A stretch of DNA of 64,000 bases, taken from positions 1-64,000 of the forward strand of contig JARWMV010000234.1 of NCBI GenBank assembly GCA_030998015.1, written 5' to 3'. The position numbers and the translations under genes were made by a program. Position 1 is the first letter of the stretch, and each line of letters starts with the position of its first letter. The notes beneath the pieces were generated by a model that saw nothing but the letters and a program-made list of their open reading frames with translations, made no database searches and had not been told where the DNA came from. This DNA is from Ceratorhiza oryzae-sativae (Eukaryota > Basidiomycota > Agaricomycetes > Cantharellales > Ceratobasidiaceae). Positions 24,187-35,114 of the stretch are shown one piece after another.

Positions 24187-27100
24187 ATGGATCTCGTCGG
24201 CGCCCCCAATGGCTTGTTAGAACTGGCCTTTACTGCGGGTGAGATAGATGAGGGGTGTCACACCAGTTATCCTTGGATGCTGAATATATAATGTAGTCCA
24301 AGACATCAACCGAAGATCACAGGATGTGACGATACATCGCGTACGTAGCTCGTGGCGTGTTAGATCAGAACTTGGCTCATGAGATTACGACATGATCAAC
24401 AGCAACAGTGCTTGCAACTCGCCAGGCGCTGCGCCGAACTCGTCAACATGTTACGAGAGCAGCAGCCGTCAATGGAAGATTCCAAGTTGAGGGAAGCTGT
24501 CGATGAACTGGAAGAGTCTGTTTTTGTTCATCTTCAATGGTTCGGCCTCGCTACTGATCCGGTTCCGTTTGATTAGAGTCCTGCTCAAAGTTCGGAAACG
24601 TGTCATCGAGTGGGCCAATCTCAAGTATGTAGATTGTGCTTGTAAAAAAGGGGAGTTTATTGATATTCTTGATATCCAGCCGAATCAAATCTTTTATGCG
24701 ACAAGACCAGATTGCCTCTGAGCTGGACCTCTTCAACCACACGCTGGATACCCATGTAATTAAGTTCCAGGCATGTCAAACTATACTGTATGTTTTCATT
24801 ACTGAAGCTTATACTTTCAGATTGTATCCTCGATTGAGCTCAATCGGGAGCAACGAAGAATGGATTTGTATCGCCAACACGATCACGAGGAGGTCAAAGA
24901 AATGTACGTCGAGCTTCCAATCGCAACACGTCGTTCGTTGGCTGAATTGAGGCCGTCAGGCTCCGGGCGCTCGTTCGCAATGTGGAAGATCTTCAGGCCG
25001 CTGTTGGAATGCGGGATGATGTCCCAGCGCTGATGGAGACAATTCAAGTGGTACGATCTTCCATACCAGCCACTACTTCATATTTGACTGAGTTCAATTA
25101 TAGGAGCTCAAAGACGAGCAGCCTGGCAGCGAGGAGTACACGGCGCTTCGGGGAGGATTGAACACGCTTCACAACAAGACTGGAATCCTCCCCCCTCTTA
25201 CAAATCGTAATTCTTTCGTGATTCACTTGAATTTGTACATACTGAAAACCAACAGTGACGGGGCAGGTTACCAGACTGAGCGAACATCCCTCGGCCGAAG
25301 GTGGGACGGCTGACATTTATGAAGGCCAGTGGGTCGGGGACCAAAAGGTCATGCTAAAGGCCATTCGCCACGTTGAGAGCGAATCTGCCGTCAAGGTTTG
25401 CTCCAACACATCCATTCGCGAGTGGGCTCAACTGATAGGTCCCCACGCAGCGATTCCGACGGGAGATCGATATCTGGCGTCGGCTCCAGCATATCCATGT
25501 CCTGCGCTTCTATGGCGTGTGCTACATCGGCCCGAGGCTCTTTGCCGTTGCCCCCTGGGCAGACAACGGGAATCTCCTCGTCTATCTCCGGAAAAACCTC
25601 GAGTGCGATCGTATGGCGTATGTCCGGCTATGTTATGCAACGCTTTTCGAATATATTAACCGATCGTCATGTCAGACGCCTGAGCGAAGTTGCCCTTGGG
25701 CTTATGTACTTGCATACGTTCAAGCCTACAATAGTTCACGGAGATCTACGTGCGGTGAGTTGGAGTCGGGGTTTGGCGTGGTCAAGGAAGAAACTAATTC
25801 ATATACGCTTGCAGGCGAACGTGCTAGTATCGGCAACCGGGGAAGCGCTGATCGCTGATTTCGGACTGAGTAAGATCCTGGCAGAAGAGGAAGGCGCAGA
25901 AGTCGCTTCGACGAGTCTCACCAATGCCGGTTCTTGCAGGTGGATGGCCCGTAAGTTACTCAATGGATCGTTGAAGGTTTGGCAAAGCTGAGTTGCCCTT
26001 TTTGTAGCCGAGCTATTTGAAAGCGGTGCCGGTGCTGAGTATTCGATTTCTACCGCCAGCGGTCAGTAGGCTATTCAGGCTCACAGCTCATTCGCTGACC
26101 AAGAACTGTGGCTCAGATGTTTGGGCTTTCGGAATGCTCTCTCTTGGTTCGTGCCATCGGATTTCGTTGTACATCCGTCTGACATGCGATGCAGAGGTGA
26201 TCACTGGCTACCCGCCGTACCGGCAATGCAAGATTGACGGGCAAGTCGTCGCCAAGCTTCTCAGTCGAACTCTGCCAGAACGGCCGGAGCGGACGGAGGA
26301 AAGCCTTCAGCGTGGACTTACGGATAACGTGTGGAGGCTCATGTATAGGTGTTGGGCTTGGGATCCTTCAGCTAGGCCAGAGATGCGTACGTTGGCGGGC
26401 GACGTGCGCAAATTGCACGTCGAGCATCTGAGGCGTTACGGGGTCATTGGAGGCAAGTATTATGGATGTCAGAATATCCAGTCTGATGAATATTTGGCAC
26501 GTTTCAGAGAACAACAATGTGAGGAATATCTACCATTCGTCTTCTCCTCCGGCCTCGTCAACCCTCTTCCAAGGAGCATCGGTGGGTTTGCATGGTCACA
26601 TATAACTTCTACTTTAGTTGAGCACTCTCAACAGGCGTGGGCTACACCACCTTCATCGTCTACCCACAGTTTGTCACCTAGCAGTCTCCCTTTACAATTG
26701 ACTCCCGGAATACACGAGTCTCCTGGACCATATACTTCCGACCTTCCGAGCAACCCCAATAGTCCGACTGCTGATACCACCCCACGCAACAATTCACTGG
26801 CAGCGCGGGCCATTCCCATACCAGGACGCCGCCCGGAGCCCTTGGCTACCCTCTCACAAGCGACGATGTCCGATACGGACCCAGGGATGGGAGGCGCAAG
26901 CCTAAATTCTGGGAGGTCTCCGACTATTCAAACATGGGCGCAGGCCCACCGGGATCGTGCCGGCTCGCTCATTAGCCGTACATCAGATATTGCAGGGCCT
27001 CACCCGGATGGACACGAGAAAATCAACTATGACCCAGATGGACGAGTGTTGTCTGGAAATCTGGAGGGGCTCGTTGATCGTTTGCTCATTAACTCAACTT

Positions 27101-28610
27101 GTTAGTAAACGGTTCAATTTGTGCAGTCTCGGTACTGACTTTGGGTTTTAATCTTAGCCACCAGGATGGATGAAGAGTTCCGCGAGTGTTTTTTGACAGT
27201 CTATCGCGGATTTGCAAAGGGCGACGACTTGCTTCCTTTGCTAATAGAGCGGTACAAAGCTCGGGCCTATTCGTTCATGCTAGAGAGAGATCGGGCAAAG
27301 CTTTGCAAAAGGTGAGTAGGGCTTATTATGCGCACTGCATCGAACTAAGAAAGGTTGTGAATCCAGCATGATAACTGTTCTGACCAAATGGCTCGAAATC
27401 CAGGAAATTGAGCCCAAGGATGTGGGGTTCCTCCAAGAAATGGAAGCATTTGTGAACAGCATTCCACCTGAAGGCCAGTCTGATACTGAGCGAAGCGATT
27501 TGCAAGATACCATTACCAATCATGTGAGCTTTCTTTCTTTGACAATCTGCCGTAACTACACTATTGGTACTTATGCAATTATCAGTTTCAGAGGTTAAGG
27601 CGCCCAATTCCTCTACCCCCCACAAACTCTGGCAAACGAATCAAGTTGTCGGATCTCGATGCGGGTGTCGTTGCCAAGCAGCTAATGAGGATGGAGAGCG
27701 AGCTTTTCCAGAAAATCTTGCCGTCTGACTGCGCCGCATGGGTCAAGAACGTTGTGGATGAGCAGCTCCAAAACCTGCCTCGATTCATGAAGAATAACTA
27801 CAAGGTACTGAACCGCACTGAAATAAATGAAGAAAATACTCATGCAAAAAACAGATTGCCGACTGGTGCCAATCCATGATACTTTTCATGGACTCGAACG
27901 ATATTGAACAAAGGGCCCGGATGGTCGAGTTCTTCAGGAGAGTAGCCGAGGTATGTGGTCATGTGTGCACTCCACATCCAAATATTCACGGCCCGGCATA
28001 GGACTGTATCAGAATTCGGTCTTTCTCCACAGCGCATGCCATAATGGCAGGTCTGTCGACCGACTTTATCAGCGGACTCACCTATACCTGGCGACTTGTG
28101 GATAGGCGTACAAAGGATGCGCTCAAGCATATTAGCCAAATCGTATCCGATGTCGATAATTACAAGAGCGCCTTGGACAGCGACCCGCAAGCCCCTGCGG
28201 TGCCGATCTTGAATATACACCTCCGGGAACTCCGACGCTCCTACAGGGAGATGGATACCACCATCATCGTCGACGGCGAAGCACTTGTTAATTTCCAAAA
28301 GTTTGAGGAGGTCTGGAAGAGTATCAAGTCGATCATGAAGTACAAGTCTCCCCGACCGGTCATCCCGAACGAACCCATGACAGCGACGTATCTGACATAC
28401 GAGCTCGCCCAGATCGATGAGGGACTTGAGCTACAGAATCGATTCAGGGACCGGAGCGAGGAACTTAAGAGAAAAGAGCAACGTGACTACAACAATAGGC
28501 GTTTGGGGATGGAAGATGCTGGTATGTGACCTCCTTTGGGTTGGCCCGACGTATGTGCATGCTGAATGACGAACCTAGGTTTCCGCGCTCCGAGGCCGAA
28601 GAAGAGGTAG
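24187..28610 (+). CDS. Predicted fusion: MLKL/HeLo-like N-terminal region, TKL-type kinase, RasGEF_N and RasGEF domains
   Basis: The N-terminus (MDLVGAPNGLLELAFTAG, then CLQLARRCAELV, AVDELEE, VRKRVIEWANLN, IASELDLFNHTLDTHV) resembles the helical-bundle region called MLKL_NTD/HeLo-like in many Agaricomycete kinases. The kinase follows (25255-26430): EGGTADIYEGQW, VMLKAIR, FRREIDIWRRL, HGDLRAANVLV (Gly replaces the Arg of HRD), ADFGLSK, DVWAFGML and WDPSARPEM. After a Ser/Pro-rich linker, NLEGLVDRLLINST opens RasGEF_N in the same open exon as the kinase C-lobe, then FRECFLTVYRGF. The RasGEF catalytic domain has VAKQLMRMESELFQKI, RARMVEFFRRVAE, STAHAIMAGLST, LTYTWRLVDRRTKDAL and PILNIHLRELRRSY. 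The stop is at 28610. The intron at 24771-24820 is GC-AG. Two N-terminal junctions (24500-24560 and about 24949) need a small frame correction. Likely role: a signal-triggered Ras activator at membranes; the function is inferred. Confidence 0.8.
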
Positions 28611-29144
28611 CTCAATCCCGTGCCCACTGATCTATTCTATTTTATTTTTGTTTCTGTATGTTTTATGATAATATTTCGCGTCTACCTTGACAAGTTTACT
28701 ATGACTTATGTTTAATCTTTGGCTCACTCGTGGATTGTTTGTGTTATCAGGTTGATCACTGTACGCTACATTTACCAGCATTCATTATATGCAGTTCTCT
28801 TCTTTAAATCCAGACTTCCAGCCAACCTGCCCGCTAGCTCCCCCCCCCCCCCATGCCCCCCATGAGTGACCGGTGGCTGCCCAGCGCCCGCATCGCACGA
28901 TCCTCAGACAGACACACGAAGAGGGGGGTGGGGAGAGTGGTCTATGATAGGCGAGACCCAATGTCCTGTATCATTATTCTATATAGTCCTAGAGCCAATT
29001 CTACATTGATTCGGTTAACAAAGCGGTTTAACAAAGTGGTGAGCAAGTCGGCAGAGATCTACTGTAGCACAAAACAAACGAGCCCCAAAATAAATCTAGA
29101 GATGAAATCTTTAGCCAATAGGAGAAAGTCTCGACCAGGCTGTT
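28611..29144. other. Convergent intergenic spacer with a 13-nt poly(C) run
   Basis: 3' regions of the kinase-RasGEF gene and of the transporter gene. An uninterrupted C tract lies at 28840-28852. No gene was recognised. Confidence 0.45.
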
Positions 29145-30701
29145 TTAAACGTTGTCAGAGAGGTCAGTCTCTTTTTCAGACTTGGAGCCATGTCCGAACC
29201 ATGCTGCAAACCCTTTCATCCCGAGTTGTGCACGCATAGCCTTTCGGCGCTCTAAAGCCTCTTCGTGGCCTTCAACCAAACTCAACGGGGTGCCTCCGTT
29301 ATAAGTGCAGGATGAGTCAGGCCGAGCCACGCCTTCCTCGATCCTATCGTTAGAGTCGTCACTATGCTTCACCTCATCATTGACATTCTTAGAATGGTGG
29401 TGTTCGGCATGTATGATCGCACGTACACGTGCAACCAGGTCTGCGGGATGCACTTCCCTAAAATCACGGGCGCGGCGTGTACTTTCGACATCGTGCGCAG
29501 CAAGTGTACCGACGCCGTAGCCGCGGAAAAAGGGTGAGTGCCAGTGGTTCATGAGGTGTTCGGACAGGCCGATGACGATAGCACCGCCGATCAAGTTTCC
29601 GGGGATAGTAGCGGACTGGTTGAACCATATGCGACCTATTGAAGAGGGGGCTCCATACATAAGGGCCAAGGAACCAAAAAACACTAAACCAAACTTTGTC
29701 AGTAATCCAATCTTGGCCTTGCGGGCAACTATGCACATACTGTTGGCGACGCAATGCTCAAATCCACAGAGGACAAACATGGCAATAGGGAACCAGAGGG
29801 CCATGATTTTTCCAGCCGAGTCGCGAGACGCCAAGCCCGCCATAACAGCCATACAGATCATGATGTTTGCCGGAATGGCTCTGAGGAAAAGAACAGCCCA
29901 GCCTATAATTACAGAATAGACTGTGAGCCAACCGCATATACGGGTCTTTGATAAGCACATACTGTAATCCTCGAATTTGCTCTTGGCGATTGAGAATAGA
30001 TAGCTGCGATAGGTTTCGGCGGTAAACAATTCGGTAAGGTAACCGAAAAAGTAGCTCGTTATCAAGGAGCCTGCCCAGTTGCCAAGATAGACTACAAGCC
30101 AATTGATTGCAAGCAGCCTTATCGGCACCACCCTATTGTAGACACCTAAGATACGTCTGAGTGCCTCAGTGTGAAAGCTCGAGGCCAAGGGCAGACATAC
30201 CGATCGTGAGTATCATCGTGTTTCCAGTAAACAGCTCCCCCCCAAACATGATGATGAAGTGAATGGCTAGAACGGGCAACATGTCAATGAGGTAGACCCA
30301 CACGATTGCCTTGATATTTACGAACCGAATGCAGAAAATGTGCCCAGCAACAGTTTCGGGAGCACGACCCACCGATCCCGCACGTCCTCTGGTATACCCC
30401 CCGCAGCACTCAATCCAGCCAGTCCAGCCAACCCCATCCAAATTCCGGCAAGGATGCCCAAGAAGAACATCTTGTCTATCGGATTATGGATCTTCTTGGT
30501 GGCGTTGTGCAGGACGGCATCCTCGAGCAGTAGGCCGGAGAGCATGTCCGGGGTGGTTTGAGGGGCAGGCTGGGATGGAGGGGGAGGCGGTGAGCCATGG
30601 TGTTGCACGTCGGCCATGTCGAGATAGGCCTTGAGCGCAGAACGCATCGAGGGGTGGACGTGAGCTCGGTCGTTTGACTTGATAGGGCGTTGAGCGGCCA
30701 T
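29145..30701 (-). CDS. Formate/nitrite transporter (FNT family), 4 exons
   Basis: Exons on the minus strand are 30326-30701, 30201-30266, 29963-30145 and 29145-29902, giving 460 residues in frame. FNT proteins are pentameric channels or secondary transporters for formate, nitrite and related monovalent anions. Visible signatures: KMFFLGILAGIWMGLAGLAG (first membrane segment), GGELFTGNTMIL (the classic FNT signature), NWLVVYLGNWAGSL, AIPANIMICMAVMAGLASRD, FVLCGFEHCVANS (second signature with the central FEHxVAN motif) and NLIGGAIVIGLSEHL. About six membrane segments are expected from these. The N-terminus (about 75 residues) and the long C-terminal tail, rich in His, Asp and Glu, are cytosolic and disordered. 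There is no nitrate-assimilation gene next to it. The family is clear; whether it carries nitrite or formate cannot be told. Confidence 0.93.
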
Positions 30702-32887
30702 GGTCGTGGTGTTTTATGACTTGTTCAAAGTTACTTGTGGCTCTCGTATATTGAAATACGATACGGACACGGTCGGCCCAGCAGTGGATGTCAAGCCCAG
30801 ACTCGTTCGGCCCGTCATTGCTCATCTGGGGGAGGACCCTGATAACCCTCCAGGCTATGGTTCGGTGCTGATGATGATCTCGGGGTGTTCCTCATCCAGT
30901 TGTCCGAAACTTTGATTGTGAATATTCTCGCAGCTCGTGGGCAGCCAACTCGGCTGTGTCTCCTTTCAATATAAGTTATAAATTCATGTAATCTTGGTTC
31001 ATATGAATGCGCATACATACTTCTCCACTTGATGATGTGAAAGGAAGTTTCTAAGATACATAGGATTGATGAACTGCCAGCGTCTGTGGCACCCAGCCCG
31101 CTGGGATGACCTAATCATGACGACGTTCGTCAAGCACTCGAGCACAAAAAATGGGAAAAATAATCAATTGAGAGACATACAATCCCACGTTACTTGCCAG
31201 TCGTACAAGGATACACCAACATCCAGCTCGCAGCTCCAGTGTTCTCTGCGTCAAGTGAGTTTCCTGCTCTGCCGCCAAAACCCGGGCCAGGTCACACCAC
31301 TGATACAGCGGCATAGTTTGGAGTCACTCGGGTTCACGGAGATAGAAGAAATTTGCAGAACACCGAATGCCGCTGTGCCATGCGTTGGTTGTAAGCGAGG
31401 CTTTGAGGGTTCTCTCCGGGGCCGTGGCATGGACTGTGGTGTGATCGGTGGTGAGATTCCGTGCCGCCCGTCCAGGCCATGACCGGTTTTGTCTCTTCTT
31501 GTGAACCTCAACTCTGGGGGTTGCTCATCTGTGATACTATTTTTGGTTCAATGCATTCTCGCATGTTCTGCCACACCGCTCGCCAACGGGCGATGCTGGT
31601 GGTCGCCCAACGGCAGCGACGACAAATATGACATTCAGAGGTAGAGTGGCACTGTGAATTGCGCGAAATACCAACCTGGATGGGCGGCTGGGAGTCCAAG
31701 GAATCATCCATTAGCGAGTCAAAAATAAAGCGACAATGGGGTGTATTTCTATATCATGCTCCACCCCACAAGCCGGCGCTCCAAAGGCTATTCACTATCT
31801 GTCGATTGGGCATTAGACTGTCATTGACAGGTGTGAGAGTATGACGCATACATCGAGAAATAGAAGCTGCGCCCGACGGCCGTACCGCAGTTGTCAGGGA
31901 CCAGGAGGTCGGAGGCAAGTGATATCGATAAGTCGTTTGAGGGTGCGACAATTCGCTCCGAGGAGACCCCGAAAGCAAGAAGAACGCAACTCTGATCGGC
32001 GCTGTTTCGTCGTGGAATTAAATGTATTTTACAAAATAGCCGCAAAGATACTATTCCAAAGGGGATCAGCGGCAAGGAAGGGAAGGTGGGACGGAATGGC
32101 TACGCGTGATTCGAATGAATGATGGTTGGGTCACATCGATGCGCACAAGAATGGGGTTTACACTGATTGTTTGATTACCTGCCTTCAATACTTCGTTGGA
32201 CTAGTTTGCCGATGGTTGAATAAACGCATTCCCGAGACATGTATAGGCAATGGATGTGCAAAATTCTACACCCGGCTACATAGCATTGAAGCAGACCAAT
32301 CGTTGGAAATGTGATTTCTCATAGCGTTACCGGTGCCATCGAGACAAGTGTCTCAATAAGCAGCTGGCAACCCAAGAAGTCTGTGGTTGGTTTACACTGC
32401 GCCTCGTTCCTGTCACAGCCGCGCAAACTTCCTCTGCTAGAATAGCGGGTTTGAATTCGCGGAGCCCAGAATTGACATTGGCTAATGACGGAGTCTGTTG
32501 AATGCCAATCGTGGTCAAGAGCCTTTGCACGATTTGATTAACTTGTACTTGGGCTCGTGTGCCTTTATTTGCGTGTTTGGTGCACTGGTATTGTAGGGCC
32601 CCCATTGTCCCCGGTTTCGGTCGCAGAAGGTGGGCGAATAGGGCAAAGTCGCGCGAGGCAACGCCCAGGGCAGCCAGACCGCTGGCGACGGGGTTGGCAG
32701 CGTCGGCCGGGTTCGGGTGTTTGGGCGTGTGGATCCAGGGTCCTGGGCGGATGGGGGCGTGTAGGGGCGTGTCGAGCCAGGCCGCTAGCGCCGTTTCGGC
32801 TCGTGTCTGCGCCGCCGTCTCTTAAGCCGGGCACTTCGCCTGCCCATCACCAGCCGTTCGTTAATCCCGCCCTCTCGCCCGATCCCC
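30702..32887. other. Gene-poor region
   Basis: Only short open frames are present on either strand, none with recognisable similarity or plausible intron-linked continuation. The last 300 bp (about 32560-32860) are G-rich on the plus strand and probably form the promoter of the arrestin-like gene. No repeat or RNA gene was recognised. Confidence 0.4.
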
Positions 32888-34595
32888 ATGCCCCTCTCGC
32901 TCGACATCGTCCCGTCGGCGCCATGGGTCAACATGTTCGGCACCCCCGACGCGTCGTGAGTTGCCGTCTCCGCTGCCCGTCGCCACAACGCTAACCACGC
33001 GTCGTCCAGCACACATTACTCGCTCTCGGGCCATCTCACCCTCTCGCTCGAGGCGCCTGTCCCGACCCCGGGCAATGCTTATGAAAAACCAGAGACCGTT
33101 CATCTCTCCTCGTTGGAGCTGGTTTTCGAAGGCAAGGCTGAGATGGGTATGTATCCCTGCACGCTTCCGACGACACCCCATTGATTTCGTCCGTTTTTCA
33201 GTTTCATCCCAGGTTGGCTACGACGGTTTTCGGATATGCCGTATCGCGAAGCAGCTCGTGCCAGAGGGCCGTCGGATTGTTTTGACCACAGAGGCCGATC
33301 CGCATCAGCAAGCTGGCTCGTCGTCCAGCACCGTGTTTCACCAGTGGGAGGTTGTGTTTGACATCCAGCTTCCTGGCTGGTTACCGCCTACGACCGAGTG
33401 CGGCGAGGACGGTGGTGGAACTAGCTATGCGCTCTACGCCACTGCGAGCTTTGCGGATAGTGAAAAATACTCGTCTTGGTCTTTGTCTTCCCTCTGCAAC
33501 CTTGTTCGCGCAAAGCAACCGCCTGTTGAAGCTGCTCGCGTTCCCATCGAACTGACCCGCCACCGATCGCCGCCTTTTAATCCTTCGCGAGCTTTCATCT
33601 GAGCAAAATGCCCCTTTGTTCCCTCTGATCGACCATCCCGCGACGACAACTATCCACCAAGTTAACCCGGATATTCCTGTCGATTTGCTTCGAAGCCTGG
33701 ACATCGTGGTTACTGTTCCCCAGCACATTGGTTGCGAGGAAAAACGCGTTCCTGTGTCGCTCCGAGTTCGATCTACCATCCCTGGATCATCTAATCTCGG
33801 AACTCTGAGGATGGATGATTTTGAGATCCAGCTCAACCAAACTGAGAAGTTTAGGTTTGTTTGCACCCCTCTCCGCTTTTTCCATCGTAATTAACTTTTA
33901 AGCTTTTCTCAGCTCGAGGCCCATGCTTCAATACGTCAATGCTTTTCCAGTCCCCCCCGAGTACGAGCAGCCTCCTTCCCAACCACTTCGCGATCCCCAC
34001 CCATGGCACTCGCTCTATGCGCTTGGACTTGTGGTACGGAACGACACTGCTGTTGGTTGGACACGCCTCACACACCTTGTGCTGGAGACCGAGTTCGTTT
34101 CAAGCCATCTTCGGGCGGCCTCGAGTTGAATGATGATTGGGCAAAGATGGATACTACCGTGTCAATCGATCCTACCACCCGGAAATCCCATCCCAAGCCA
34201 AAAGGAGCTCGCCAGCTGGTTCCGACAGTGTTCACGCCATACATGCGTGTAGGCACGAGCTTCGGGTTGGACTTACTCTCATGTACATCCCGCCAGAGGG
34301 TGCCCCGGATCGGACGCCTATTCGACAAATGGCATTCGCAACCGCGCCCCTGTCGTTTACTGATACCTCGCTCTGGCCGTTTGGAACTTCGTCAGGCTCG
34401 TCATCTCCTGCGAGCTCCCAGTCGGCAACTTCCATGACGCCGTACCTTCCCGCGTATTCCCAGCTGTTCCACGACAACGGAGAACGCCGTGAAGACTTAC
34501 TGGGAAGCTGGCTTCCGCAATACTGTGAACATGCGGATGGGCTCGCCGAGTTTCCTGCGTCGATACAAGGGCGTCCTGTTCCTTCATCAGCATAG
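32888..34595 (+). CDS. Arrestin-like (arrestin-fold) protein with apparent frame breaks
   Basis: ATG 32888 begins MPLSLDIVPSAPWVNMFG; the first intron gives THYSLSGHLTLSLEAP and a beta-rich N-lobe with LELVFEGKAEMV, WEVVFDIQLPGWLPP, YALYATASF and VPIELTRHR. The later part (VPVSLRVRST, FEIQLNQTEKF, HELRVGLTLMYIP) fits an arrestin C-lobe, followed by a Ser/Thr-rich tail ending at 34595. Arrestin-like proteins are adaptors, often linking membrane transporters to ubiquitin ligases; I cannot see a certain PPxY motif. The frame must be shifted at three places (about 33560-33590, 34090 and 34250). Because conserved housekeeping genes in this window show the same single-base breaks, I favour sequence error, but a pseudogene is possible here. 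Confidence 0.7.
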
Positions 34596-35114
34596 TAGTC
34601 ATTTCTACTAATTGTTTTTGTTTATTATGTCTCCGCAAGCCGGTGGCCATTTGCCTGTCCGCTCACCCATCTTGTCTTGAACACCATGCAATACTCTCAC
34701 CCTGCTATCTTCGTGCTTTGACTACCAGCTCCCCCCCCTGTGCTTCTTGTCTGTCCTGGTTTCGCTTTCGCCAAACTTCGTGTATTTGAATCATCCATTT
34801 ATCTGGTCCTACCATATAGCTTTCTCCGCTCGTTTTTTACATGCAATCTTGCGCACACTTTCTCTTTCATCCCGTTCGCTTGTTGCAAATCCCCCGATGT
34901 ACCATAGGTAGCCCTGGCTAGAAAGGATCGGTTGAACACCGTTCATACATTACTTTTTGGGATAAGGTTGAAAAAAGAGTCGCGTCTGATCGAGATTCAC
35001 GTTCACGTGATCCAAATAAATCCCGCCCTTGATATTTCAAATACCTTCATAATGCCAAACTTGACATCAACCACATTCGTCAACTAGAGTACTTTTCTTG
35101 CATGATTTTTGGAT
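34596..35114. other. Intergenic region upstream of STT4
   Basis: 3' region of the arrestin-like gene (pyrimidine-rich) and promoter of the PI4-kinase gene. No other feature was recognised. Confidence 0.4.

Noticed and set aside
32565..32834. Open frames on both strands in the G-rich region before the arrestin-like gene
   Set aside because: Overlapping frames of biased composition without similarity. The region is better read as promoter.
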